DNA of 64,000 nt from assembly GCF_001469215.1 (NCBI RefSeq), contig NZ_LOFH01000005.1, positions 203,259 through 267,258 of the forward strand, written 5' to 3'. A program made the position numbers and the translations under genes. The DNA comes from Pseudoalteromonas sp. H105 (GTDB lineage Bacteria; Pseudomonadota; Gammaproteobacteria; Enterobacterales; Alteromonadaceae). The notes beneath the pieces are model-generated. The model saw nothing but the letters and a program-made list of their open reading frames with translations, made no database searches and had not been told where the DNA came from. This document shows, piece after piece, positions 45,160-55,747 of the stretch (its first letter is position 1; the number at the start of each line of letters is the position of its first letter).

Positions 45160-45212
45160 TTGATGCGCGACCAAGTCGCGGTAAAACGTTCTGGCAACTG
45201 AGCTAATGCCAT
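45160..45212 (-). pseudogene. Degenerate tRNA-Gly-like unit 1
   Basis: Minus strand reads GGCATTAGCTCAGTTGCCAG, matching the 5' acceptor and D-arm of tRNA-Gly, then a truncated anticodon-arm-like hairpin GCGACTTGGTCGC. The T-arm and 3' acceptor are missing, so it cannot fold as a tRNA. Part of an 80-base repeat shared with unit 2. Confidence 0.75.
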
Positions 45213-45239
45213 ATTTCAATATAGTCAGTAATTTGTCCG

Positions 45240-45292
45240 TTGATGCGCGACCAAGTCGCGGTAAAACGTTCTGGCAACTGAGCTAGTGCCAT
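45240..45292 (-). pseudogene. Degenerate tRNA-Gly-like unit 2
   Basis: Nearly identical to unit 1, 80 bases upstream, with the intact 5' block GGCACTAGCTCAGTTG and the same truncated hairpin. Lies between the promoter and the functional tRNAs, so it is transcribed with them. Confidence 0.75.
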
Positions 45293-45316
45293 ATTTCAAT
45301 CAGCTTAAACACACTA

Positions 45317-45331
45317 ACCCCGCGGGGGTTA
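45317..45331. other. Leader hairpin in tRNA-Gly operon
   Basis: Palindrome AACCCCGCGGGGGTT just after the promoter, in the tRNA transcript leader. No T-run, so not a terminator; possibly a processing site. Confidence 0.4.
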
Positions 45332-45342
45332 TCGTCTTAAGC

Positions 45343-45378
45343 GGGGCAGGATTTTACAATAATCCGATGTGTTTGCAA
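45343..45378 (-). promoter_or_regulatory. Promoter of the tRNA-Gly operon
   Basis: Minus strand: -35 TTGCAA (45378-45373), 16-base spacer, -10 TAAAAT (45356-45351), then CCTGCCCC, the GC-rich discriminator expected for stringently regulated stable RNA. Confidence 0.75.
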
Positions 45379-45385
45379 GTGTTTT

Positions 45386-45931
45386 TTACAAATTAAAAAA
45401 TTTTTCTCGGTAGACTTTTAATTCCATGATGGAGTCTTTGATATCATCAAGCGCAAGGTGTGAGCCTTTTTTGTTCACTTGAGCTAAAACATCCGGCTTC
45501 CAGCGTCTTGCAAGTTCTTTAATTGTACTAACGTCTAAGTTACGGTAATGGAAATAATCTTCCAGTTCACGCATGTACTTATTCATAAAGCGACGATCTT
45601 GACCAATTGAGTTACCACACATTGGCGATGCGCCAGCAGGTACCCATTGCTTTAAAAAGTTAATAGTTTGCTCAACAGCATACGCTTCATCAAAGGCACT
45701 GGCTTTACAACGAGCAGTAAGTCCCGATTGACCGTGCTGATTAGTACACCATTCATCCATCCCATCAAGCAACTCATCACTTTGATGAATCGCAATTGTT
45801 GGGCCTTCAGCCAAGATGTTTAGCTCACTATCGGTGACAACAGTCGCTATTTCGAGTATTTTGTCTGTACTTGGTTCTAGACCTGTCATTTCGAGGTCGA
45901 GCCAAATCAGATTTGATTTATGAAAAGACAT
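45386..45931 (-). CDS. orn: Oligoribonuclease
   Basis: Essential 3'-5' exonuclease that finishes RNA decay by degrading 2-5 nucleotide RNAs and the cyclic-di-GMP product pGpG. The 181-residue protein has the DEDDh exonuclease motifs: [11 protein letters not shown], an internal Asp region ([13 protein letters not shown]), and [12 protein letters not shown] with the final acidic residue and His. AAGGT precedes the ATG. Divergent from rsgA, the usual neighbour in gammaproteobacteria. Confidence 0.97.
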   Translation of the reverse strand: MSFHKSNLIWLDLEMTGLEPSTDKILEIATVVTDSELNILAEGPTIAIHQSDELLDGMDEWCTNQHGQSGLTARCKASAFDEAYAVEQTINFLKQWVPAGASPMCGNSIGQDRRFMNKYMRELEDYFHYRNLDVSTIKELARRWKPDVLAQVNKKGSHLALDDIKDSIMELKVYREKFFNL

Positions 45932-46052
45932 AATTACCTTGCGGTGCTTTCCTTTAGATCTAACGCATTTAGATATATCATATTAGTATCATCAGTCGAC
46001 CTAAAGCTTTTTTTTCAAAAAGCGCGACATTTAACTAAGTTATAGGCCAAAA

Positions 46053-47111
46053 GTGGCAAAACAGAAGAAATTAAGTAAAAGCCAATCCAGAAGGATCAAG
46101 GCTAACCACCAAAAACGCTTGTCCAATGCTGATACTAAATCAGCAAAAGGGACTACCGAGCAATTGCAAAATGACAATTTAGGACCTGCTGAAAATGCAG
46201 TGGTCATAAGTCGTTTTGGACAACATGCCGATATAGAAACCGATAACGGCGATGTTCTGCGATGCAATATACGTAGAACAGTCAAAGGAATTGTGTGTGG
46301 TGACGAAGTGCAGTTTCGTCGTGCAAAAGTAAGCGAAGGAGATATTGCAGGAGTCATCGAAGCCATGCATGATCGCCGCTCGCAACTTACTCGCCCTGAC
46401 TTTTATGACGGGGTTAAAGTGGTTGCAGCGAATATCGACCAAATACTGATGGTATCCGCAGTACTGCCTGAGTTTACCGCTAATATTATAGACCGCTATC
46501 TTGTAGCCTGCGAAGATATGGGCATTGAGCCAATCTTAGTGCTTAACAAAATAGACCTTATTGATGAGCAAGGTTTAAAGGCTATTAATGAAGTGCTCGA
46601 TGTTTATAGGCAACTTGGCTACCAAGTATTGCTAGTGAGTAACAAAACAACCGAAGGGATCGATGCGTTAAAGCAAACCCTAGTTGATAAAAATAGCATT
46701 TTTGTTGGTCAAAGTGGTGTCGGTAAATCAACATTGGTTAATACTGTACTTCCCGATGCTGAAATTCTAACCAAAGAGGTCTCTGAAAACAGTGGTCTTG
46801 GCCAACATACAACAACCGTATCACGATTACACCACCTACCATCTGGCGGTAATTTAATCGACTCGCCAGGTATTAGAGAATTTGGCCTATGGCATTTAGA
46901 AGTCGAACGAGTAACATGGTGCTTTAAAGAGTTTCGTGAATTTATTGGCGGCTGCCGCTTTAGAGACTGTAAACATTTAAACGACCCTGGTTGTATAATT
47001 CGTCAAGCGGTTGACGAAGGTGATATATCTGAGCTGCGCTTTGATAGTTACCACCGAATTTTAGAAACAATGGCCGATGGCCGTGCCGGAGCTCGTGCTC
47101 CTCGCGTTTAA
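46053..47111 (+). CDS. rsgA: RsgA, ribosome small-subunit GTPase
   Basis: Circularly permuted GTPase that helps late 30S maturation. GTG start; 352 residues. A Lys-rich N-terminus ([18 protein letters not shown]) and OB-fold are followed by the permuted G motifs: NKID ([10 protein letters not shown]4), GQSGVGKST (G1, about residue 220), and DSPGIREFG (G3). A C-terminal zinc site is seen in [14 protein letters not shown]. Divergent from orn and followed after 15 bases by psd; this orn-rsgA-psd arrangement is conserved. Confidence 0.96.
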   Translation: MAKQKKLSKSQSRRIKANHQKRLSNADTKSAKGTTEQLQNDNLGPAENAVVISRFGQHADIETDNGDVLRCNIRRTVKGIVCGDEVQFRRAKVSEGDIAGVIEAMHDRRSQLTRPDFYDGVKVVAANIDQILMVSAVLPEFTANIIDRYLVACEDMGIEPILVLNKIDLIDEQGLKAINEVLDVYRQLGYQVLLVSNKTTEGIDALKQTLVDKNSIFVGQSGVGKSTLVNTVLPDAEILTKEVSENSGLGQHTTTVSRLHHLPSGGNLIDSPGIREFGLWHLEVERVTWCFKEFREFIGGCRFRDCKHLNDPGCIIRQAVDEGDISELRFDSYHRILETMADGRAGARAPRV

Positions 47112-47126
47112 TTTAGGAAGAAACAA

Positions 47127-47993
47127 GTGAGTTTAGATAAATTCAAAATTTTCATGCAGTACGCAATGCCAAAACATTTACTATCACGCATAGTAGGTAA
47201 ATTAGCTGCAGCAAAAGCAGGTGCGCTAACAACTTGGTTAATCAAGTTATTCATTAAACAATACAAAATAGATATGAGCGAAGCGCAGCATTCTGATCCA
47301 GCTCATTATAAAACCTTTAATGAGTTTTTTACTCGCCCGCTTAAAGACGGTGTTCGCCCACTTAGTAGTGAAAACGATATTATTGCTCACCCAGTAGATG
47401 GGGCAATTAGCCAACTTGGCGGCATTGTTGATGGTCAACTAATTCAAGCCAAGGGTCATGACTACAGTTTACAAACTCTGCTAGGTGGTTCAGAACAGGA
47501 TACAGCTCCCTTCTTAGGCGGTGATTTTGCAACAATTTACTTAGCACCAAAAGATTACCATCGTATCCATATGCCGGTAGAGGGTACGTTAAGTAAAATG
47601 ATCTACGTACCGGGCGACTTATTCTCAGTAAACCCACTTACAGCACAAAATGTACCTAACTTGTTTGCGCGTAATGAACGTGTCGTGGCTATTTTCGAAA
47701 CCGAAATTGGTCCACTTGCGATGGTATTAGTTGGCGCGACGATTGTGGCTAGCATTGAAACAGTATGGGCAGGCACAGTTACTCCACCAGCAGGGCAAGA
47801 TGTATTTAGTTGGAACTACCCAACTACAGGTGAAAATGCGATTACCTTGAAAAAAGGTGAAGAAATGGGCCGCTTTAAACTCGGCTCTACGGTTATTTTA
47901 GCATGGGGCGCAAATCAAGCTGAGATATTAACGGACCAACAGCCTGAAACGGTTACGCGCATGGGCACACCGTTTGCTAAAATGAATGACTAA
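47127..47993 (+). CDS. psd: Phosphatidylserine decarboxylase proenzyme
   Basis: Makes phosphatidylethanolamine at the inner membrane. GTG start; 288 residues. The self-cleavage motif that creates the pyruvoyl group is LGST ([12 protein letters not shown], about residue 253). Other family motifs are [26 protein letters not shown] and [13 protein letters not shown]. Co-transcribed with rsgA. Confidence 0.97.
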   Translation: MSLDKFKIFMQYAMPKHLLSRIVGKLAAAKAGALTTWLIKLFIKQYKIDMSEAQHSDPAHYKTFNEFFTRPLKDGVRPLSSENDIIAHPVDGAISQLGGIVDGQLIQAKGHDYSLQTLLGGSEQDTAPFLGGDFATIYLAPKDYHRIHMPVEGTLSKMIYVPGDLFSVNPLTAQNVPNLFARNERVVAIFETEIGPLAMVLVGATIVASIETVWAGTVTPPAGQDVFSWNYPTTGENAITLKKGEEMGRFKLGSTVILAWGANQAEILTDQQPETVTRMGTPFAKMND

Positions 47994-48013
47994 TCGCAAA
48001 TGATCATTTTAAC

Positions 48014-48052
48014 TAAAACGCGGGAAGACTAACCCAGTCATGCCGCGTTTTA
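48014..48052. terminator. Terminator between psd and the thi operon
   Basis: Inverted repeat TAAAACGCGG...CCGCGTTTTA with a 19-base loop, between convergent genes. The large loop makes it moderate in strength. Confidence 0.6.
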
Positions 48053-48061
48053 TGATTAGTG

Positions 48062-48814
48062 CTATTTATCACTGCATTCTTTGCATGCTGGCGCTTTTTT
48101 TAATTTAAACTGATGTTGCGCCATGCTTAACCCATCAAAGCGTATAAACAGACTCCCTTGATGGTGACCCAAGAGTAAATTAACACTCAGCAATGCCTGC
48201 ATTGAACCGATTACACCTAACAAAGGGCTTAGCACCCCTGCATTATCACAGTTTAGTAATGGCTGCTCTGTCTGTTCTGGATATAAACAGTTGTAACAGG
48301 GGCTTAGTTGCTCGCGAAAATCAAAGCACATTAACTGCCCTTCCGTTGCTATCGCAGCCCCCGATATAAGTGGTATTCCCGCCTTTAAACAATAACGATT
48401 AACGGTATATCGAGTAGCAAAGTTATCACTGCAATCAAGCACTAAGGTAGCACCAGCAAAAATTTGCTCGGCATTTTGCTCAGTTAATTGCTGCTCGATG
48501 CTATTCACAGTAATTTGATTATTCAAACTGCCAAGCACTTTACCAGCAGCGCTCACTTTGGCTTGCCCCAAATGGTTTACTTTGTAGAGCACTTGGCGTT
48601 GCAAGTTAGAAAGCTCAACTTTATCGTCATCCAATAAAGTGAGTTCTCCCACGCCAGAGGCTGCTAAATATAACAGTGCAGGGCTGCCTAAACCGCCCGC
48701 ACCAACTACCACCACATGGGTTGCTTTTAATTTTAGCTGGCCTTCAAGACCCACTTCTTTGAGCATTAAGTGACGGCTATAACGCAGCTGCTCTTTGTCA
48801 GATAACTCACTCAT
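48062..48814 (-). CDS. thiF: ThiF/MoeB-family adenylyltransferase
   Basis: Activates the C-terminal glycine of ThiS by adenylation, for sulfur transfer in thiazole synthesis. The 250-residue protein has the ATP-binding motif VVVGAGGLGSPA and catalytic-region RYSRHLMLKEVG. A zinc site is visible as CYNCLYP with CKECSDK at the end. Sequence alone cannot separate ThiF from MoeB, but the position as last gene of the thi operon (3 bases after thiDE) supports ThiF. Confidence 0.9.
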   Translation of the reverse strand: MSELSDKEQLRYSRHLMLKEVGLEGQLKLKATHVVVVGAGGLGSPALLYLAASGVGELTLLDDDKVELSNLQRQVLYKVNHLGQAKVSAAGKVLGSLNNQITVNSIEQQLTEQNAEQIFAGATLVLDCSDNFATRYTVNRYCLKAGIPLISGAAIATEGQLMCFDFREQLSPCYNCLYPEQTEQPLLNCDNAGVLSPLLGVIGSMQALLSVNLLLGHHQGSLFIRFDGLSMAQHQFKLKKAPACKECSDK

Positions 48815-48817
48815 TAT

Positions 48818-50347
48818 TTAATGACCTATAGCGCTTTGTAAGTCTGCAATAGCTTGTTGGTAATCATCAGCTTCGGTAATGGCTCTTACCACTGCTACGC
48901 TACCAACTCCAGTTGCAGCCACTTCACTGGCACGGGATAGGTCAATACCACCAATCGCGACTGTCGGGTAACCTTGCATTAACGGCACAAAGTGTTTGAG
49001 CTTTTCAAGACCTTGAATTTGCCCTGTCATATCTTTGGTGGTGGTTGGGTAAATAGCACCAAACGCCATATAGCTTGGGCGATAATTATGTGCGCGGATC
49101 ATTTCATAAAAACCATGGGTTGAAAGCCCTAAGCGCAAACCAGCCTCTTTAATAGCGACTAGATTCGCCTCAAGCAAATCTTCTTGGCCTAAATGTACGC
49201 CGTAAGCACCATGTTTAATTGCCAATTGCCAATGATCGTTTATATACACGTTACCTTCATATTTTTGACCAAGAGTAACTGCGGCAGCAACAGCTTCATC
49301 AAGCTCACTTTCACTGCCCTGTTTAATACGTAACTGCACGGTTTTAATACCTTGCGCCAAGCATTTTTCTAGCCAATCAACGGTATCAACGACCGCATAT
49401 AAACCTAATTGTTTGCTGTCACATTCGGCAAAGTTAGCTGCCATCGTAAAGTCGTTTGGGGCATCAAAATCCAACTCATCACCGAGCCAACTGCCTGCTT
49501 CAATGACTTGTGGGTAATCCTCTATATTTTGTGGGAAGCACGTTTGCGCGACTGGGCCTATGCCTTCACCATATCGTACAGCGGCTTTCAAGCCTTGGTT
49601 GATATACGCTTTTGCTAAAATAAACGCATCTTTAAGGGGATATTGTTTTGCTAAACACGCCGCAATGACAGACGCCATGCTACAGCCTGTACCGTGGCTA
49701 TGCGGAGTGGCTATTTTTTCATTGCCTAGCCAATATTCATTAGTGCCATCAGTGGTGTTTTCACTGCAATAATCGATGCAGTAACCACTTGGGTAATCCC
49801 AATGCCCCCCTTTGATCACCACGGCTTTTGCACCCCAGCTTTGCAGCTTTTCAGCCGCTTCAATAACCGCGCTTGGGCCTATTAAGTAAACACCGGTCAA
49901 TAGTTGAGTTTCATGCGTGTTTGGGGTGATCACATCCACCAGCGGCAATAAACATTCTTTTATTGCGCTAACGGTATCTTCTTCAGTGAGTAAGTCACCG
50001 CTACTAGCAATGGCTACGGGGTCATAAACCACTAAAGGAGGTGTTGGCCATGTGGCTTGATAATGCTTAATATGCTCACTAATTAGCTGTATTTGCTGCA
50101 CGTTGGCAAGCATGCCTATTTTAATCACGCTCGCTTTCATGTCGCTTTCTAGCGCCAGCAATTGCGACTCAATAACCTCAGTGGAAATAGGGTTAAGCGC
50201 TTCAACTCCTAAACTGTTTTGCGCAGTCAATGCAGTAATGGCCGTACAACCATGCACACCAAAGCTTTGCATTGCTTTTATATCGGCCTGAATACCTGCG
50301 CCCCCCCCCGAGTCAGACCCCGCAATCGTCCAAACAACATAATTCAT
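48818..50347 (-). CDS. thiDE: ThiDE fusion: HMP-P kinase and thiamine-phosphate synthase
   Basis: A 509-residue bifunctional enzyme. Residues 1-260 are ThiD (phosphomethylpyrimidine kinase; IAGSDSGGGAGIQADIKAM, THGCS-type HSHGTGCSMASVIAA). Residues about 310-505 are ThiE (YAVVDTVDWLEKCLAQG, VYINDHWQLAIKHGAYG, VHLGQEDL, AFGAIYPTTTK, VAIGGIDLSRA). ThiE joins the pyrimidine and thiazole parts to thiamine phosphate. In E. coli these are separate proteins. 19 bases after thiG. Confidence 0.96.
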   Translation of the reverse strand: MNYVVWTIAGSDSGGGAGIQADIKAMQSFGVHGCTAITALTAQNSLGVEALNPISTEVIESQLLALESDMKASVIKIGMLANVQQIQLISEHIKHYQATWPTPPLVVYDPVAIASSGDLLTEEDTVSAIKECLLPLVDVITPNTHETQLLTGVYLIGPSAVIEAAEKLQSWGAKAVVIKGGHWDYPSGYCIDYCSENTTDGTNEYWLGNEKIATPHSHGTGCSMASVIAACLAKQYPLKDAFILAKAYINQGLKAAVRYGEGIGPVAQTCFPQNIEDYPQVIEAGSWLGDELDFDAPNDFTMAANFAECDSKQLGLYAVVDTVDWLEKCLAQGIKTVQLRIKQGSESELDEAVAAAVTLGQKYEGNVYINDHWQLAIKHGAYGVHLGQEDLLEANLVAIKEAGLRLGLSTHGFYEMIRAHNYRPSYMAFGAIYPTTTKDMTGQIQGLEKLKHFVPLMQGYPTVAIGGIDLSRASEVAATGVGSVAVVRAITEADDYQQAIADLQSAIGH

Positions 50348-50366
50348 CGTTAAATATTTCCTCTTT

Positions 50367-51164
50367 TTACGTTTGATGCCAAAAAGGCATGCCCATTGTA
50401 GGGGTAGAGGGTGCCGCTACCTCTTTCTCAGGCATCGCTTTCGCTGTATAAGCAAAGCGCCCTGCATTTACCGCCGCTTTAAATGCGTGACTCATCGTTA
50501 CTGGGCAGCCTGCTCCTGCTATCGCTGAATTTAATAACACTGCATCATACCCTAATTCAAGCGCTTGGCAGGCATGTGAAGGTAAACCAAGGCCCGCATC
50601 CACAATTAACGTCATATCCGGTAAGCGTTCACGAATAGTCTTTAAATTGTATTGATTTAACAAGCCTTTCCCGGTGCCAATGGGCGATCCCCAAGGCATC
50701 AAAACCTCACAGCCTAAATCAGCTAAGCGCTGACAAAGCACTAGATCGTCAGTGCAATACGGTAACACCTGAAAGCCATCATTAATCAGTATTTTTGTTG
50801 CCTCTAGTAATGCAAAAGGATCTGGCTGTAGATTATATTCATCACCTATCAGCTCTAACTTTATCCAATTGGTTGAAAAGACTTCACGGCACATTTGTGC
50901 CAATGTTACCGCTTCTTTTACACTGTGGCACCCGGCTGTGTTAGGTAACACCTTTAAACCCGTGTCCTTTATAAACTGCCAAAAATCATCCCCAGCCGAT
51001 ACGCTTTGCTGACGACGAAGCGAAACGGTTACAATATCAGCACCAGAGGCCACTATCGATTCAGCCATAACGGCTGGGGATGGATACAATGCAGAACCAA
51101 TAAGCAAACGACTTGTTATTTGCTCACCATAAATACTAAAACTATCAGTGTTAGGATCATTCAT
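50367..51164 (-). CDS. thiG: Thiazole synthase
   Basis: Forms the thiazole phosphate ring from DXP, dehydroglycine and ThiS thiocarboxylate. The 265-residue TIM barrel has [16 protein letters not shown] start, [40 protein letters not shown] and [20 protein letters not shown]. It has a strong RBS (AAGGGGG) and starts 1 base after the thiS stop. Confidence 0.96.
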   Translation of the reverse strand: MNDPNTDSFSIYGEQITSRLLIGSALYPSPAVMAESIVASGADIVTVSLRRQQSVSAGDDFWQFIKDTGLKVLPNTAGCHSVKEAVTLAQMCREVFSTNWIKLELIGDEYNLQPDPFALLEATKILINDGFQVLPYCTDDLVLCQRLADLGCEVLMPWGSPIGTGKGLLNQYNLKTIRERLPDMTLIVDAGLGLPSHACQALELGYDAVLLNSAIAGAGCPVTMSHAFKAAVNAGRFAYTAKAMPEKEVAAPSTPTMGMPFWHQT

Positions 51165-51165
51165 A

Positions 51166-51363
51166 CTAACCCCCTTGAATTGGCGAGAGTAATTCTACAC
51201 TGTCACCTTGTTTTACCGTAATAGCTTGGCCTTGACTACGTGGTACAAATTCACCATTAATTGCCACAGCAAAGGGCTCTGTAGCGCCAAACTCTAGCAG
51301 TATATTTGCGAGCGAATTATGCTCAATTGTTTCAAAAAGCTGACCATTAATCGTTATTTTCAT
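51166..51363 (-). CDS. thiS: ThiS sulfur-carrier protein
   Basis: A 65-residue ubiquitin-like protein that carries sulfur as a C-terminal thiocarboxylate. It ends in the required GG (LLSPIQGG) and shows the beta-grasp pattern ([12 protein letters not shown]). AGGT precedes the ATG. Between thiO and thiG in the operon. Confidence 0.96.
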   Translation of the reverse strand: MKITINGQLFETIEHNSLANILLEFGATEPFAVAINGEFVPRSQGQAITVKQGDSVELLSPIQGG

Positions 51364-51371
51364 TTTTTGAC

Positions 51372-52373
51372 CTATTTAATAAGTGCTACTGCCTCAGCCA
51401 CTAAACTGGGTGCAAGCAAATAGCCATGACGATACAAACCATTAATGCCAATCACTTTCCCTTCATGATTCACTTGTGGGCGGTTATCACTAAACGCAGG
51501 GCGTAAACCGGTTTGGATACTTAGTATGCGTGCCTCAGCAAACCCGCTATGCACCGTGTACGCCGCCGATAATAATTCGAGGGTTGATCGCACTGTTGCA
51601 GGCCCACTATCTTGCGACTCAATTTCTGTCGCCCCAATAACATATTCATGATTCGGTTTAGGCGCGATATAAATCGGATAACGTGGGTGCATTAAACGAA
51701 TCGGGCGCGTGAGGCTTACTTCAGGTGCATGCAAACGAACGACTTCACCACGTACACCACGTAACTTACATGTCGTATTTTTTGCCCCTAGTCCTCTGCA
51801 ATCAATTATATAATCATATGACTTGAGCAACTGCTTACACGCAATATCAACTTTTTTATCAAATTTAAACTGCACATGTCGCTTTTGGAGCGTATTAAAA
51901 CTGGCAGAATAAAAGGCCTGATTGTCGATTTGTCCTTCACAAGGTAAGTAAAGCCCTTGATTAAAACGCCCAGCAAACTCTGGTTCCAGCGCTTCAATCT
52001 CAAATCGGTTAACTGATTTTACTTGATGGTTAGCTAAAGGCTTTAAACGTTGAGCAAAACTTTGCAAATCACCCTTATCTTGTTGATGGGCAACCACCAA
52101 TGTCCCTTGTTGCTGAAAAAACACAGTATCGTCAAGCTGCGCTAAAATTTTTGGCCAGCGATTGATTGAATCAAGCCCCATTAATGCAAGGTCTTGCTCG
52201 CATAAGACTGACTCAGCTAACGGTGCAAGCATAGCGGCCGCAACGCGTCCTGCACTAGATAACGCTTGTGCGTTCCCTACCTCATAGACAGTCACATTAT
52301 GCACTAAGCTCAATTCCAAGGCCGCTAAACGCCCTGTTAAACCAAATCCTACTACCGCAATGTTGTAAGACAT
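51372..52373 (-). CDS. thiO: ThiO, FAD-dependent glycine oxidase
   Basis: Oxidises glycine to the iminoacetate used by ThiG, an O2-dependent alternative to ThiH. The 333-residue protein has the FAD-binding motif VVGFGLTGRLAALELS (GxGxxG-like), the DAO-family middle (YIIDCRGLGAKN, YPIYIAPKPNHEYVIGATE) and the C-terminal GLYRHGYLLAPSLVAEA. The choice of ThiO over ThiH fits an aerobic marine organism. It begins 60 bases after thiC, across an inverted repeat. Confidence 0.93.
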   Translation of the reverse strand: MSYNIAVVGFGLTGRLAALELSLVHNVTVYEVGNAQALSSAGRVAAAMLAPLAESVLCEQDLALMGLDSINRWPKILAQLDDTVFFQQQGTLVVAHQQDKGDLQSFAQRLKPLANHQVKSVNRFEIEALEPEFAGRFNQGLYLPCEGQIDNQAFYSASFNTLQKRHVQFKFDKKVDIACKQLLKSYDYIIDCRGLGAKNTTCKLRGVRGEVVRLHAPEVSLTRPIRLMHPRYPIYIAPKPNHEYVIGATEIESQDSGPATVRSTLELLSAAYTVHSGFAEARILSIQTGLRPAFSDNRPQVNHEGKVIGINGLYRHGYLLAPSLVAEAVALIK

Positions 52374-52390
52374 AAGAGTCCCTATAGGTT

Positions 52391-52424
52391 CTAGGTTCTA
52401 AGCTACTAACATCTTAGAACCTAG
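52391..52424. repeat. Inverted repeat with TAGGTTC heptamer units, between thiC and thiO
   Basis: Perfect 12-base arms CTAGGTTCTAAG and CTTAGAACCTAG with a 10-base loop. The left side (52385-52400) carries two units of the same heptamer that forms the long array at 19055-19157. Inside the thi operon the RNA hairpin may lower downstream expression; it has no T-run. Confidence 0.75.
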
Positions 52425-52433
52425 CTTCTGTGC

Positions 52434-54389
<1,956 letters not shown>

Positions 54390-54550
54390 TTACCTCATTG
54401 CTCAAAGGGTTGTCTTGTCAGATATTGCAAACGCAATAGAGAGTAGCAAATGCTACATGGATCGTAGACTGGTATTACACAATATACTACCAACCTTGGC
54501 AGCCAAAGTTCTTATGCCCAAAATGGCGCACAAGCACCTATTTTAAGGCA

Positions 54551-54646
54551 GCTTGTTCCCTACGCAGGTTTTAGCCTGATCAGGTTCACGGATCCCGCTT
54601 TCGCGATCTCAGCCTTTGAGTTTTACCCCAAGGCACTCCGACAAGT
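54551..54646 (-). promoter_or_regulatory. TPP riboswitch (THI element)
   Basis: Minus strand shows GGAGTGCC, GGCTGAGATC, GATCCGTGAACCTGATC and GCGTAGGGAACAAG in order, the canonical THI box. Helix P1 is CTTGT/ACAAG. After the aptamer the sequence ACAAGC can pair instead with GCTTGT about 20 bases downstream, a possible switching partner. It lies 165 bases before the thiC ATG and should shut the operon when TPP is high. Confidence 0.96.
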
Positions 54647-54671
54647 AAAAATTCTTTAATTTTCGAGGCTG

Positions 54672-54700
54672 AGTGTACGTTAGATAAAGTAGCGCTGCAA
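54672..54700 (-). promoter_or_regulatory. Putative promoter of the thi operon
   Basis: Minus strand -35 TTGCAG (54700-54695), 17-base spacer, -10 TACACT (54677-54672). The predicted start is a few bases ahead of the riboswitch. Match is moderate. Confidence 0.45.
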
Positions 54701-54704
54701 GTGC

Positions 54705-55106
54705 TTAACTTGCTGGAATAAATACAAACGTTTGCTCACTGTTAAAAATCAATTGGCCAGAATCAATTTTTACATTCACACCGTTTTTGAGCACATTTAA
54801 CAACTGCAGCTCAAACTGATCTAGTTGCTCACCACATGACTTCCTAGTCATACCCAACTTATTCACCTTTAACCGATTGTTCCTAAGCGCCCCCTCACCA
54901 AAAAACTTATTACAACCTGCAAAGCCATTAACTTGTAATGCATCAATAAAGCTTAGCGATGCCGAGTAAGATGGGGGAACGACTTGGCCATCAACGTGTG
55001 ACAACTGCCACTGTGTGTACTTCAATTGCTCACTGTTGACGGTCCCTGTCGATGAGCAGCCAAGAATTAAACCGACAAGAAGTATCGGTATTGCTGCTAA
55101 TTTCAT
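54705..55106 (-). CDS. META-domain (HslJ-like) lipoprotein
   Basis: A 133-residue lipoprotein: signal ILLVGLILGC with the cysteine at residue 17. The remainder is one META domain (KYTQWQLSHVDGQVVPP, GFAGCNKFFGEG, GMTRKSCGEQLDQFE), with paired cysteines that could form a disulfide. E. coli HslJ is a heat-inducible lipoprotein. It is the second META lipoprotein in the window, without the YbaY-like domain of the first. Weak ribosome-binding site. Confidence 0.8.
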   Translation of the reverse strand: MKLAAIPILLVGLILGCSSTGTVNSEQLKYTQWQLSHVDGQVVPPSYSASLSFIDALQVNGFAGCNKFFGEGALRNNRLKVNKLGMTRKSCGEQLDQFELQLLNVLKNGVNVKIDSGQLIFNSEQTFVFIPAS

Positions 55107-55237
55107 GAAATTATTAACCTAAAATTTAATCAATTAATAATAACAATATTTAACAACTTATACCGTTAATAATGCATGTTTTTTATGTAAAAAATTGTGC
55201 GCAATAAATAAAAGCCACTTAAAGTAGTCCATTAATT

Positions 55238-55627
55238 CTATTTGAACAGGGTTTCAATTTTCTCTGGTAAAAATGGGCGCCCTTGTTCATTTACTGACGT
55301 ACCAATAACGAGTGCCTTAAGCATCACTTTATCATCACGTTTACGCACTACCGTTTGGCGAAAACCAAACTTTAAACGGCTCACTCGCTCGGGCTCTACT
55401 ACAACATAAAACTCATCACCGGGAACGAGTGATTGTTTGTAATCTATTTCACTGCGGATAACCACTAAATTTACTTTTTCACGTGCCAGCTGCGCAAAAT
55501 CAATTCCATTTGTATGTAAAAATTCATGACGAGCATGTTCAAGGTAATTAAAGTAAACACTATTATTCACGATTCCTTGCAGATCACATTCGTAATCACG
55601 CACTTTAAACTCAACTTTAAAGGTCAT
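55238..55627 (-). CDS. YbgC/FadM-type hotdog acyl-CoA thioesterase
   Basis: A 129-residue hotdog-fold protein. The signature region is FKVRDYECDLQGIVNNSVYF followed by NYLEHARHEFL, with D and Q of the thioesterase motif (DLQG-V pattern); the usual D..H pair near the N of NNSVYF is partly changed (N where many have H). Expected to hydrolyse acyl-CoA or acyl-ACP. AGGA precedes the ATG. Stand-alone, divergent from the TonB receptor. Confidence 0.85.
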   Translation of the reverse strand: MTFKVEFKVRDYECDLQGIVNNSVYFNYLEHARHEFLHTNGIDFAQLAREKVNLVVIRSEIDYKQSLVPGDEFYVVVEPERVSRLKFGFRQTVVRKRDDKVMLKALVIGTSVNEQGRPFLPEKIETLFK

Positions 55628-55747
55628 ATTAATATTCCTAATTATGTATACTGTGCGCGTTTATAGCATATTAATACAGCTGGTATCACGACATTAATGA
55701 GAATAGTTGTTATCATGCAAGTCCCTGAAATGGAGTTAAGAAACCGA

